This document shows, one piece after another, positions 23,700 to 34,729 of a stretch of DNA of 64,000 nt. Position 1 is the first letter of the stretch; every line of letters starts with the position of its first letter. Below the pieces are notes generated by a model. The model had not been told where the DNA came from. It searched no databases and saw only the letters and a list, made by a program, of their open reading frames with translations. The translations under genes were made by a program, and so were the position numbers. This DNA is from Pseudorasbora parva (Eukaryota > Chordata > Actinopteri > Cypriniformes > Gobionidae), in the NCBI RefSeq assembly GCF_024679245.1, contig NC_090173.1, positions 57,767,490 to 57,831,489 of the forward strand, written 5' to 3'.

Positions 23700-23874
23700 C
23701 TGTGGTGTTGACCTGCTCCTCCTCCTCCCACGCGACTCTCGGGGCCGGCGGGGCTTCAGACGCCGCTGTTGAGCTAAAGGTGTCGGGCTTTCTCACAGCG
23801 CCACCCCGCGGCGGAGCCTCGATCACCTCGGAGCTGCTGCAACTCTCTAGATCCATCGGTGTGTGTGCAGACAT
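23700..23874 (-). CDS. first coding exon, unidentified acidic protein (copy 2)
   Basis: This has the same length (58 codons plus one base) and the same phase-1 donor (CACAG|GTAACT) as 8688-8862, with only a few substitutions (for example PDTF for PDTC and EEEEQV for EEEEQL). Reading down the minus strand it is followed by a (GT)n-containing intron and the four EP exons. A model joining this exon to any of those exons keeps the frame. The gene is not recognised. The 3' exons are not identifiable here, because the next downstream landmark is another promoter plus first exon. Confidence 0.55.
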
Positions 23875-23990
23875 GCTGTGCGCCGACGCTGTATGGTGAC
23901 AGATTGTGGATCTCAGCGAGTGTGTGTTTGTTGAACTCTATGGAAACACTTTGCCTGCTTCGGTCGCTCAGAGCTCAACAGCTCCGCCTG

Positions 23991-23998
23991 TGACGTCA
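23991..23998. promoter_or_regulatory. CRE-like TGACGTCA upstream of exon copy 2
   Basis: Same position relative to the ATG and same flanks (CTCCGCCTG upstream) as 8988-8995. Sequence similarity of the two promoters ends shortly beyond this site. Confidence 0.45.
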
Positions 23999-24039
23999 CT
24001 GGCCCGCCCGCGTCACAGGAGAGCAGAAGTGTCGAACCC

Positions 24040-24495
24040 AATGTCATTATGGTGTTTCATTCCAAACAAGATCTTTAACAATCTTGGTGGTCTATCTTTC
24101 CTATTAAAATGTTACTTTTTGAAAAACCCAAAATTGCTGTCCCTTGAATATATCGTTCATTTCTGTATCTTATGCCAAATTCTTCATCCACAAGCAAAGA
24201 TGGCTTTCCCCCCTTTCTTACTGAATTTAACTCTATTATTTCATCCCTTAAACTCATAAATAACAAAAAAAAGGAAATCTTTTTTGATGCATTATGAAGA
24301 ATTATTCAAAGATATGTCTTAACCTTATCATTATGCTTTTCTTTCTCTGTCTATTGATGTATGCAAATCCAGAACATTATTATCTTTTTTGTTTTTTTGT
24401 TTGTCGCTTGTTATTATTCATTGTAACAGTTACAACCTCACTTCATTTCCCTGATCTTGTATATACAAGTTCTGCAATAAAAATTTTTAAAAAAT
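24040..24495 (+). mobile_element. L1/Tx1-like LINE ORF2 C-terminal remnant and 3' end
   Basis: Plus-strand frames read IFNNLGGLSFLLKCYF, then AKFFIHKQRW, then FLTEFNSIISSLKLINNKK, separated by frameshifts. This succession resembles the extreme C-terminus of L1/Tx1-clade ORF2 proteins. An AATAAA-type tail (GCAATAAAAATTTTTAAAA) follows near 24475. The copy is heavily truncated and dead. Confidence 0.45.
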
Positions 24496-25211
24496 CAGTC
24501 AGGATTTAATCAGTTAAATCTTCATCAGTTAGGCTTAAGGTGTGTTGGACATCGGCTGCGGCTGGATGCATGCGATCGGCGAGAGTAGCCGAGTGCCGGC
24601 GGGGAGGAGGAGCTGCAAACGGAGACGTGAAGTCGGACACTTTCTGCTTCCCGTGCTGACGCTTGCACTGCGTTTGCAAACTTTATCACAGCTGAAGTCA
24701 AATAAATGCAATATTTCTTAAATACACAGATGTTTCAAATGACATTCAACACTTTATGTACTGCTTAATAAAGCGTCTATTTGAACAAGATTAATGTTCA
24801 ACATATAAACCTACACTATCAATGAACCCACTGGGCAGCACGTCTTGTCTTGTTTAGGTGTCGCGCGCACGTTTTTATGCGCGTGATCTACCCAGAAGCA
24901 TCGGCAGGAACGTTATGGACTCTCTCTTGTGATCGGTATGTTTATCCATTTTAAACACACAATTTTCAGGTCGGATGTGTTTATTTTATTTTCTGTATTT
25001 ATTTATTTTATTGAAAAATATTATTTTGTTTGAAAAACGTCGAGTTTTTGAGTAATGTTTTCATTAAACGGATGACAGAAATTGGCTCCGGACTTAACTT
25101 AACTTACGTGTTTTTAGAGTTGGTTAGTTGTTATTAACTGGTTAATATTCATGTATTGAATATTTTCATTCAGTTATTTTAGACCTGAGAGGAACTCGTT
25201 TTTCTCTTTCA
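24496..25211. other. intergenic, nothing recognised
   Basis: Includes a GC-rich patch near 24550-24680 (GCCGAGTGCCGGCGGGGAGG). No ORF, splice-bounded exon or terminal repeat could be supported. Confidence 0.35.
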
Positions 25212-25221
25212 GTCTGTGAGG

Positions 25222-25741
25222 TAGGGTTGCCACCTTAGGGAACTTAAAACATGTTTTCATAATTTGCATATATATTAAGATTGATACCAATGGACATTAC
25301 AATAGGATATCTGAAATCAGTGTGAACAGATGCACTCAGTATAATACACAGCTATGACAATGAAAAACAAGCTCAGCTGCTGTAACCTTAGAGGGGAGAA
25401 GGATAAGAAATTACAAATTAACTCGAGTAATTTAATAGTGTTGTGAACAAAGATTTTGACTAAAATATTTGTCATTGTTTGCAGTAACACCATCCAAACA
25501 GTGAAACCACACCTAAATAACGGTAAATTATATAATATCTACAATCATTTCTTATTTTAATAAAACACTTAACAACATTTTTATTTTTGGTAAGTTAAGT
25601 AAATATATTTATGTATTATTCCGTTTTTATATAGTCTATTGGTAATTCTATAGTATTGGATGATGCAATTATTTAAATTTGTTAAGGATAACAAATAGTT
25701 GTTTATTTTATTCCTAAAAGGTCCTATTTTGATTAAATATG

Positions 25742-25807
<66 letters not shown>

Positions 25808-26563
25808 TAGTAATAAGTAATGTTTGAGTCTGACTGTACAACTTAACCTTAATAAATAAATCATACCATAACATCATTAATGTAGCCTACATTATTTCTT
25901 AATAGGCAGCATATGAAATCTAACGTTATCAATCAAAAAATTGAGGTGATAAAAAAAAAAAACATTAGACTATCTGCCTCAGGAGATGCTTGAGGTATGA
26001 AGAACTGTGTGACCGTGCTTTGATTTCGGTGAGCTCTTGCATTTAGTGAATGTTGCTCTCCCGATGCATGCTGTCTCACATCTGACAGGCCACCGTGCGC
26101 CACTGAAAACACTCGCCGACAAATTGTGCAATTGACACTTTCCAGCCAAGTATTTAATTCTTCCCACTCTCGTCTGTACCTCTGCATCGCTTGTGTTTCT
26201 TTTCTGAAACTTTTACAGCTGGACGCGGGGGGGAGGAGGAGATGGGGTATTTGGACCTGCCTCCGCCATCGTTTCGAATGGATTCTGCCCATATAGAAAA
26301 GAACCGGCGAGGCGGGGTCTCCTCCTCTTCTGACTCTGATTGGCCGTGATTCACGGCCCGTGAACCTGAAATAAACCAATCAAACAAACCAACGACGGCA
26401 GCGACCCAATTAGGGGCAGAATAGGACGTGTCTTCACACAATGCGGATGGACCTATGTAAAATACGGGACAAATCGCGTCCCGTATTGCTTTGATACGGG
26501 ACGCGCCATTTTTCCTGAAAATACGGGACGATTCCGTATTTCACGGGACGGGTGGCAATCCTA
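25222..26563 (-). mobile_element. 1.34-kb hAT-like element with BED-finger remnant
   Basis: The TIRs TAGGGTTGCCACC (25222) and GGTGGCAATCCTA (to 26563) match 12 of 13. Flanks are GTCTGTGAGG and GTCTGAGG, an 8-bp duplication if the left side gained a TG. Near the right end, repeated TACGGGACG motifs give typical hAT subterminal repeats. A long (TA)n sits at 25744-25805. The element retains only the transposase N-terminus. Confidence 0.7.
25933..26379 (-). pseudogene. hAT transposase N-terminus with BED-type zinc finger
   Basis: This is a 148-codon minus-strand frame. Around residues 75-110 it has NCTICRRVFSVAHGGLSDV followed by H-x5-H (RQHASGEQH), a C2H2-like DNA-binding finger of hAT-family transposases. 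A basic N-terminal stretch precedes it. The RNase-H catalytic core and C-terminal dimerisation domain are absent, so no active transposase is encoded. Confidence 0.6.
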
Positions 26564-26617
26564 GTCTGAGGATAATCGTTTGGTAAACAGCCAGGTTAAA
26601 CTAATAAAGGGTCATAA

Positions 26618-27300
26618 CATTTACATTTACATTTAATCATTTAGCAGACGCTTTTATCCAAAGCGACTTACAAAAAAGGGGAGAGTAATAGAAGCAACGG
26701 AACAGACAAGGCCAACAACCTGTAAGAGCTGTAAGAAGTGTCAGTTAATTAGCACAGTACACAATTTTTTTTTTTTTTTTATAGCCACCTATAACAAAAA
26801 CACGTACGCAAAATGCCGAACACTGGATTTTGATAGCTATGATAACCCATTAGGACTAAGGCTGTTGCCCCAGCTGTTGTCGTTAATGCAGATTCAGTGG
26901 CCCAATGGGTTGGTTTTGTATGGCATTCTAGCTAAACGCGCAGCAATAGCCATCTACAACAAAAACTCACATACGCAAAATACAGTACACCGGATTCTGA
27001 TAGCTATGATAACTATGTAACACACCCGCCTGAAGGCACAAATCCGGATGAGAGACGTAGATATGATCCGGGAGTGTGCGCTTTTTGGTCAAGTGCAATT
27101 GGAAAAGATGTGTCTTAAGATGTTTTTTAAAAATGGCTACAGACTCGGCAGCACGAATAGAGATCGGCAGGTCATTCCACCAGGTGGGAACGGTCCAGGA
27201 AAATGTCCGTGAGAGCGATTTCATGCCTCTTTGGGATGGAACCACGAGGCTCAGTGCCTCAGTTACCGAGAGCGAGGCAGTCTCAGTCGAATGGCCGACT
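26618..27300 (-). mobile_element. LINE 3' end with RT C-terminal coding remnant
   Basis: On the minus strand about 90 codons (27245 to 26967) read RTFSWTVPTWWNDLPISIR, then AAESVAIFKKHLKTHLFQL. This is the signature C-terminus of fish LINE ORF2 (RxFS..P..WN.LP..IR.AES...FK..LKTHLF.L). It is followed by the 3' UTR and the GCTTTGGATAAAAGCGTCTG tail with (AAATGT)n. The same family as 4790-5239, in opposite orientation. Confidence 0.8.
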
Positions 27301-27531
27301 TATTTCATTTAGGTTTGTAAACACACAAAGGTGAGTAAATGATGAAATAAATGACATTTGTGTATTTTTTTATTACATTTGTCCCTCTTCATTTATGCAC
27401 TTCTATGCACCCTTTAGTGTTCAAAGATTACTTACAGTGTAGAATAGCATTGTGTTTTATTTTATTTTTAAATTTATAATAGCATTTTCATGGGTTTGTT
27501 TCTTGTTTTTTCCTTCTATTTATTGTTGTAG

Positions 27532-27699
27532 GTACTTGCAGAGTTTCACAGAATCACAAATCAAAATCTGCTGCAAACATTTTACTCCTCGCTGGATGAA
27601 CTTACTCCACAGCTTCTGGATCTTTTCAGAGCTAAGGCAGCAAAGAGTGGTGTCAGTGGCAACAAGTTTGCTGCAATACTAAAAGACTACGATGAACAA
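27532..27699 (+). CDS. orphan exon of a fish multigene family
   Basis: A 168-nt exon (56 codons, phase 0 at both ends) lies between the acceptor TTTATTGTTGTAG|GTACTT and the donor GAACAA|GTAAGT. The peptide contains FHRITNQNLLQTFYSSLDE and LLDLFRAKAAKSG. It is a helical, charged segment resembling an internal exon of a large, poorly characterised fish family whose members read like ITN-DL-TTFYAALD-Y-P-L--L-R-K-A. No partner exons are seen within about 500 bp on either side before transposons begin. It could be a relic exon, part of a gene with long introns, or transposon cargo. Confidence 0.5.
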
Positions 27700-28316
27700 G
27701 TAAGTAGACTTGAGTCTATTGAAGGGCTGTCCAGGATGAGATTGGTGTAAAACAACAAAGCAACACAAATGCAAATCAATTTGTATGATTATGAGTAACT
27801 GATGAATTCACATGCTGTAAATCTGATTGACAGGACTCTGCAGGGCAAACTAAGATGGTGGCACCCATCTTGCGTTATAGATCAAGATAAAGATCATTGA
27901 TAAAGGTTTTTAAATGTCAAAACGCACTCACTTGCACATATTTGAGAATCAGAATATCAGATAGTTGATGACATGGTAAGCAAGATTGTGAATATTTTAC
28001 ACAAAAAAGGAAAAAACAAAACGATAGCAGTCCACCTGTCATACAGTGTTATTGTGGCTGCAGTGTGTTGTGTGACAAACATGACATGTCGCCATAAAAA
28101 CAATAAGGGCAAACGTCCTTAAATAATGGTCGCCTTAAATAACTCACTCTGGGGGGTCAGCTAGAATATTTTCATCTCGTGCTTGAAAGGGTTAACATAT
28201 TTTTGATCAAATCTAAGGGTATCTGATCCAAACACAGGCAATGTCCCTTTATCTTTTGAGATGTCTATCAAGTAAGACATTGTGAAAACCATCTACACAA
28301 CTGCAGTGGTTCAATC
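27700..28316. other. intergenic, nothing recognised
   Basis: No coding or RNA signal supported. Confidence 0.35.
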
Positions 28317-28319
28317 TTA

Positions 28320-29024
28320 GGCCCTGTCCACACGAACACGGGTATTTTCAAAGCCGCAGCTTTTTCTACGCGGTTTGGCTGTTCGTCCACACGCAAACGC
28401 TGTATCCGGTTACTAAAACCGGACTTTTTTGAAAACTCCAGCCAGGGTGAAGATTTTTAGAAACTCCGGTTACAGCGTTGTCGTGTAGATGGTGAAACCG
28501 GAGATTTCGGCTTTTTAAATTGAAGTGCGCGCCGTTCTCTCCTTTGTTTGATATCAGATTTTCCGCATCTCCTTTTGATTTACGTGAGTCGAGTCTATGC
28601 GGTGGACTCCACTAACAGCGCTTATCACATGTATATCCTACAGATACATGTTCAGCTATTTCATTGTATTGAACAAAAGCGCCAGAATGCAATAATACAA
28701 AATAGTAAAGCAAGTGTGTGAAGCTATTACAGTCCACTTCGGCCCTGCACCTGTGTATACAGTTACCTGTCACTGAGTCCAAAGCAAAGGAACTTGTAGG
28801 AAGTGTTTCACTTGAGCCCATGGCATCCCTCAGTCAGTGCAGTGTGCATCGGTGCAGTGAATGGGACCCATGTGGAAATCAGGCAGCCAATCATAGCGTA
28901 GTTTTGCGTTCTCATGTGGACAGATTTTTTTTTTAAACCATGCTTGTGTGGACGCGATTGTTTTTTAAAACGGATGAGGAAAAACTCCGGTAATAAAAAT
29001 ACCCGTGTACGTGTGGACTAGGCC
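28320..29024. mobile_element. 705-bp PIF/Harbinger-like MITE
   Basis: The termini GGCCCTGTCCACACGAACAC and its near-inverted partner ending GTACGTGTGGACTAGGCC form TIRs of about 28 bp. They are flanked by TTA on both sides (28317-28319, 29025-29027). A 3-bp TTA/TWA duplication with GGCC..GTC termini fits PIF/Harbinger. There is no transposase. Confidence 0.8.
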
Positions 29025-29278
29025 TTAAAAGGGTTAGTTCACCCAAAAAAAAATTCTTCTTAAATTTCTTTCATTAACTCCTCACCCTAATGTCGCTCCA
29101 CACCGGTAAGACCTCCGTTCATCCTCAGAACACAGTTTAAGATATTTTAGATTTAGTCCGAAGGCTTTCGGTCCTTTGAATGTAAGTGTATGCCCACTTG
29201 CTATCCACGTCCAGAAGGTAATGAAAACATCATCAAAGTTTGCCAGTTTGACACGCGATCCGAATCATGACTCATTAT

Positions 29279-30469
29279 TAGGGCTGGGACAACGCGAAAA
29301 ATACGTTTACGCAAAATATGCGCGTCGATTCGTAAGACTCAAAATAAAAATGGGGCCCGGAGAGTAGTAGCAACCATAGATATACATAATAAAGTATATT
29401 ATGTAATTAAGTATATTATTTATTATGGATATCTATGGTAGCAACACGAGTGGCTCCTCAGACTTTCAGAAGTGCAAGGCTTGCGGGTTGGCCACAGTCT
29501 ATGGGGTTGGCGCGCACGGAGCATCGTCTGTGTTAAGAGCGCTTGATCCGTGCGCGCACGCGTTTTGTTGTCACGGCTACATAAACAAATTTCTGCACAC
29601 AGGAAGACAGATGTTTTGGTAATATTTTATGTATTTTAATCACAAAAACAAACGTTTGCATCAAGTGAAAGCATCGGGCACATTGGCTACCTACATAATA
29701 AGCTGTTTTAAATGTTCAATGTCTGATCGCGCTGATGTGACCGAGGGTATCCATCCTCTAAGTGAGCAGTTTCATCCCAGGACTATTCCGGTTTTAAACG
29801 GAATATTGGCGCCGCGGATGCGCGTGGCGTTTCTGTTGCGGGTCAGCCACGGGGCTGTGTGGCGTTTCCTCTGCCTTTGGACACTAGAAGCGGGTCTGAC
29901 GCGGCGCTGCTGCTGCTATTGATTTGGAGGGAAGCCCTATTCCTAATGTTAAACATAAATAGCCTACTGATACAGCAAAGACAACGTCGGCAGTAGCCAC
30001 ATATCTATGGTATTGAGGGCAAAATAGGCTACAGAATATTTCGTTCAGTATTGACAGTTGCAATATTTCAAAATCGATAATTGTCGTTTTTTTATTATTA
30101 CAATTAGGCCTATATCTGCATTTATGTAAACCTACAGACTTTCAAACATGAAAATGTCATTTAATAATATGTATTCGTGTCAAAATGATATATAAACATC
30201 TTTTCCTATGCTATGCGTAAAAAATAGGCGCTCTTCTATTTCCAGCATGCACGCGTTTTCCGCGCGTCACAGGCAGTGTGCAAACTCCAACCTGTTTACA
30301 TGGGAAAACGGACACGCCACGCAGCCGAGACGCTCACGCTTGCAGTGTGTCCCTGGATTTGATTAACCTACTTGTTAATATTTAATCGATGGGCATAGCC
30401 TGTAGGCTGAGTTGCATACATAGAAAAATCGTATATTGTGTTTCTTTGTTGTTGGTTTATACTTATTTA

Positions 30470-30532
<63 letters not shown>

Positions 30533-30538
30533 GCGTGT

Positions 30539-30573
<35 letters not shown>

Positions 30574-30873
30574 CGTGTGTGTGTGTGTGTGTGTGTACTT
30601 TATGCTTTCAAGGTTTTATTGAATGCATTGCTCTTGTATTGTCTTTTACTTTGGAATTTTAAGAGCAATAAACATATTTGCAATGTTAAGGAATTAGTTT
30701 TTTCATTCAGATAATTAAATCAACATGTAGAAATTGCTATTAGGCAATTAATGGGGAGATAATCGAATCGAAACCGAATCGGGCAGGAAAAATTAACCGT
30801 TAGATTAATCGATGCACTGAAAAAATAATCACTAGATTAATCGTTTAAAAAATAATCGTTTATCCCAGCCCTA
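29279..30873. mobile_element. 1.6-kb hAT-type element nested in the MITE
   Basis: The ends TAGGGCTGGGA and TCCCAGCCCTA are inverted, with a perfect 8-bp duplication CTCATTAT (29271-29278, 30874-30881). Subterminal ATTAATCG-type motifs crowd the right end. No transposase ORF survives. A (GT)n microsatellite at 30472-30596 lies inside. A second copy of its interior (about 29840-30360) is found at 31380-32010. Confidence 0.9.
30472..30596. repeat. (GT)n microsatellite
   Basis: About 125 bp of GT with scattered GC interruptions. Confidence 0.95.
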
Positions 30874-31369
30874 CTCATTATCGTTTTAATCTTTATTTGA
30901 GAAACACGGAAGAGAAGACGATGCTGAATAAAGTCGTAGTTTTTGTTATTTTTGGACCCAAATGTATTTTGGATGCTTCAAGAGACTCTAATTAACCCAC
31001 TGATGTCTCATATGGACTACTGTGATGATGTTTTTATTCCCTTTCTGGACATGGACATATGTAGTGTGCATAGACTTGCATACGCTCTCGGACTAAATCT
31101 AAAATATCTTAAACTGTGTGTGAAGATGAACGGAGGTCTTACGGGTGTGGAACGACATTAGGGGGAGGAGCTAATGACAGACATTTCATTTTTGGGTGAA
31201 CTAACCCTTCAATGTTATAAATTGAAGAAATCAATGAAGTGAAAAATGCAAATGAAGAATTACTTTTGTGTGCAAAAAAACAAACAAAAATAATGTCTTT
31301 ATTCAACAAATTAGTCTGGCCTGTTATTCTGATACCTTGTTTGCTCTGCAGAGCATCAGTGTTTACGTC

Positions 31370-32015
31370 CAAGTGCTGGCTCTGTAGTCGTAGTGTTTGT
31401 TATTTTAGCCGCGGGCGGCTGCCTGGCGTTTTCTCTGTCTTTGCACACCAGAAGCGTGTCTGACGCGGCGCTGCTGCTGGGAAGCCCTATACTTCATGTT
31501 AAATATAAATAGATTGCCTATTGATACAGCAAAGAGAACGTCAGCAGTAGCCTATTGACCATACATATATCCATGGTATTGACGGCAAAATAGGCTACAG
31601 AATATTTCGTTCTGTATTGACAGGTTTAATATTTCAAAATCGATAATTATGTTGTTTTTTATTATTACAAGTAGGCCTATATCTGCATTTATGTTAACCT
31701 AAAGACTTTCAAACATGAAAATGCCATTTATTAATATGTATTCGTGTCAAAATAGCATATAAACATCTTTTCCTATGCTATTTTGCCTAGAAACGCTTCC
31801 AACACGCTCGCGTGTCGCGTGAAAAATAGGCGTCTCTTCTATTTGAAGCATGCACGGGTTTTCCGCGCGGCTTGAACCCCGTGTGAGCCGCGCGGCTGAC
31901 GCAGGCAGTATGCAAGCTCTAACCGGTTAACATGGGAGCCGAAATAAAAACGGACACGCCACGCAGCCGAGACGCTCACGGCACGCTTGCAGTGTGTCCC
32001 CGGCCTAATTAACCC
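31370..32015. repeat. second copy of the 29.8-30.4 kb hAT interior
   Basis: Shared phrases include GACGCGGCGCTGCTGCTG, GATACAGCAAAGA-AACGTC and ACGGACACGCCACGCAGCCG. Terminal repeats were not found, so this is a truncated relative, followed by another ACTGATGTCTCATATGGAC fragment of the MITE interior. Confidence 0.65.
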
Positions 32016-32099
32016 ACTGATGTCTCATATGGACTACTTTGATGGTGTTTTTATTCCCTTTCTGGACATGGACAGTGGAGGTTTGGAGGATCAACCCTG

Positions 32100-32760
32100 C
32101 AGAAATTAAAAATAAGTAAATGAATGAATAAATAAATAAATAAATATACACATAGATAAATGAATGTAATAATAAGAAAATAACAGAATAAACTACTTGA
32201 TGAAATATGAAATATGATTCCTTTTTAATAAAAAAATTGTATTATCTGTCCCTTAATTTATTATTTTCTGCTTTTATAAAAAAAATATTTTTAACTTTTA
32301 TTTATTTATTTTATTAATTTTTATATTTATTTATTTATGCATTTATTTATTTTTTACATTTATTCCCACATGTATTTATTTTTACATTTATTGATCGATT
32401 GATTCATTTCTTTTTATTTTTCCATGAATTATTATTTATTTATTTATTTTCCAAAATAAAATAATCTATCAACAAATGTAAAAATAACTACATATGGTAA
32501 TAAATCAATGTAAAAAAAACAAAACATGAATGGATAAATAAATAAATATAAAAATAAATGTAAAAATAAATACTAAAATTAATACACAAATAAATAAAAG
32601 TTAAAAATATATTTTTTATAAAAGCAGAAAATAATAAATTAAGATATAATTCAACATTTTATTTGATTAAAAATGAATCTTTTATTTTATCAAGTCTTTT
32701 ATTCTGTTATTTATTTTCCTATTATCACATTTATTTATCTATTTATATTTTTATTAATTT
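32100..32760. repeat. AT-rich foldback built from TAAA/TTTA blocks
   Basis: The left arm (AATAAGAAAATAACAGAATA, about 32171-32190) and the right arm (TATTCTGTTATTTATTTTCCTATT, about 32700-32724) are inverted. TAAATAAATA-type simple sequence fills the centre, so the segment could form a long hairpin. It is followed by (CA)n/(TA)n at 32761-32800. Confidence 0.6.
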
Positions 32761-32800
<40 letters not shown>

Positions 32801-33441
32801 GTATATATGGAGGGAAAGAAAGCTCTCGGACTAAATATAAAATATCATAAACTGCGTTTTGAAGATGAACAGAGGTCTTATGGGTGTGGAAGAACATTAG
32901 GTTATGTAATGAATTACATAATTTTCATTTTTGGGTTAATTAACCCTTTAAGGTTGAACCACTGCAGTCATGTAGAGGGTTGTAACAATGTCTCTAATAC
33001 CCTTATGGACCTCAAAAGATGCAGTGACATTGCTGCCTATGTGTGGATCAGATACCCTCGGATTTCAACACAAATATTTTCATTTGTGTTCTGAGGACAA
33101 TTAAAGGTCCTATGGGTTTGGGACGACATGAGGGTGAGTAATTAATGACAGAAATTTCATTTTTGGGGAACTAACCCTTTAAAACTTAAGTTTCTGGTAA
33201 TTATTGACTTTCCCTGAGCTGAAAGATTCCTTGCAATATCTCTGTTCCAAATGTGTTTAAATGTAAGGTAGGTTTATATTAACATGCTGGTAAGTTAAGT
33301 AAAAATGACTAAATGTTTATGTTTAGATGAATTGTTTAAAAAGAGAGAGTGTAGAAAGTGAGAGTGGGTAGAAAATCTTGTAAAACTCATCTCTCTTACC
33401 TTGTACTTATCTATTTGCCCTATATGATTTCCCTGTTATAC
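32801..33441. other. MITE fragments, no gene
   Basis: Pieces of the GGGTTAGTTCACCC family (for example GGGACGACATGAGGGTGAGTA and AACTAACCCTTTAAAAC near 33120-33182), then unremarkable AT-rich sequence. Confidence 0.5.
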
Positions 33442-34343
33442 AGTCACAAATGCTGACGTCGGCGCGGGCTTTTCGGCCCAAGTATGGGCTGCTGGGCACA
33501 TGCTGACGTCGACCGCTCCAAGCGATTCTCGATATATATTCATGACATGAAGCTCATTCAGTCCAATCCCTGCGCTGTAGTATTCATACAAGATAATGTA
33601 GTTAATATGCATGAGACAGTCACCTCTTCAGGCTCGTCTTCCATCATTATTGTAGAGACATGGTGGGGAAGTTTTGGAAGCAGCGTGCGGAAAAGTCAAG
33701 GAGGAAAGCTAGGCGTTGTGCTGATATGAAGTAACGTAAAGGGCGCCGAGCGAGCTGTAACCGGCGCCGTCTGTGGAACCCTTTGCTACAAAGGCTCGGT
33801 AAAGTAGAATTCACCTGAGGAATCGCACGCCGAACCTGCAAACGTTGACTATCTAATTTATGTCAGGAGTGCAAAATAACCAATCTGTAGGCTAATGAAC
33901 AAAAGCCACGTCCTCTCCGTTTTATTTGTGGTCACAGCCATGCACTAAAGCGCATGTGTTCGGGCTCTTAGTGAAACAGTGTGATTATTTGGACAGATAT
34001 AGATTTAGCTGCCGAGTGATAGACAGCGCGGATCGTCACGGCACCCCAGCGCGCGTCGCTCTGTGCTTCAGATGCGCGGTCGAGACTAGCCTCAAACCCC
34101 TTCGCTTTTCCCCCGATCTAGAATTGCACATCTCTGTTGTATCGCATGTTGGGTGGTTCACGTTCTCTTATCACGTCGGCGCGTTGTTCATCTTGCCAAA
34201 CAGCGTGCATATTTGGAGAAATATAGTTTTATCACGTTTGCAAAATATTTTGTCATGCAGAATAACATTAATTTTCATTTCTCACTGAATTATGCTGGTT
34301 TGAAGAGCTGAATGATTTGCGATCTCTGCTGCACGCCACTCAC
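33442..34343. repeat. inverted copy of 3748-4643
   Basis: Reads GTCACAAATGCTGACGTCGG onward as the reverse complement of the 4640 end. Divergence is only scattered substitutions across about 0.9 kb. The two copies face each other about 29 kb apart. Confidence 0.9.
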
Positions 34344-34729
34344 TACTTGATTAAACTACTTGATTCATAATTATTACTTGTACCATCTTTACATGCTTAC
34401 ATACTTTTTCAAGACTGAAAATATTTTGGATCATCATTTAGATCATTGGATTTACTAGACTTTGATGGATGAACAAAAATGAAAACAATTAAAAATATAA
34501 AATGATGTCATTAACTCCTCCCCCTAATGTCGTTCCACACCCGTAAGACCTCCGTTCATCTTCACACACAGTTTAAGATATTTTAGATTTAGTCCGAAGG
34601 CTTTCGGTCCTTTGAATGTAAGTGTATGCCCACGTGCTGTCCACGTCCAGAAGGTAATGAAAACACCATCACAGTAGTCCATATGAGACATCAGTGGGTT
34701 AATTAGAGTCTTTTGAAGCATCCAAAATA

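Larger units (their letters stand above)
29028..31210. mobile_element. MITE with GGGTTAGTTCACCC ends, split by a hAT
   Basis: The left end AGGGTTAGTTCACCCAAAA (about 29029) and the right end TTTTTGGGTGAACTAACCCT (to about 31209) are the ends of a very common fish MITE. Without the nested element at 29279-30873 it is about 590 bp. Further related fragments occur at 32800-33180, 34500-36632 and 48710-48790. Confidence 0.75.
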
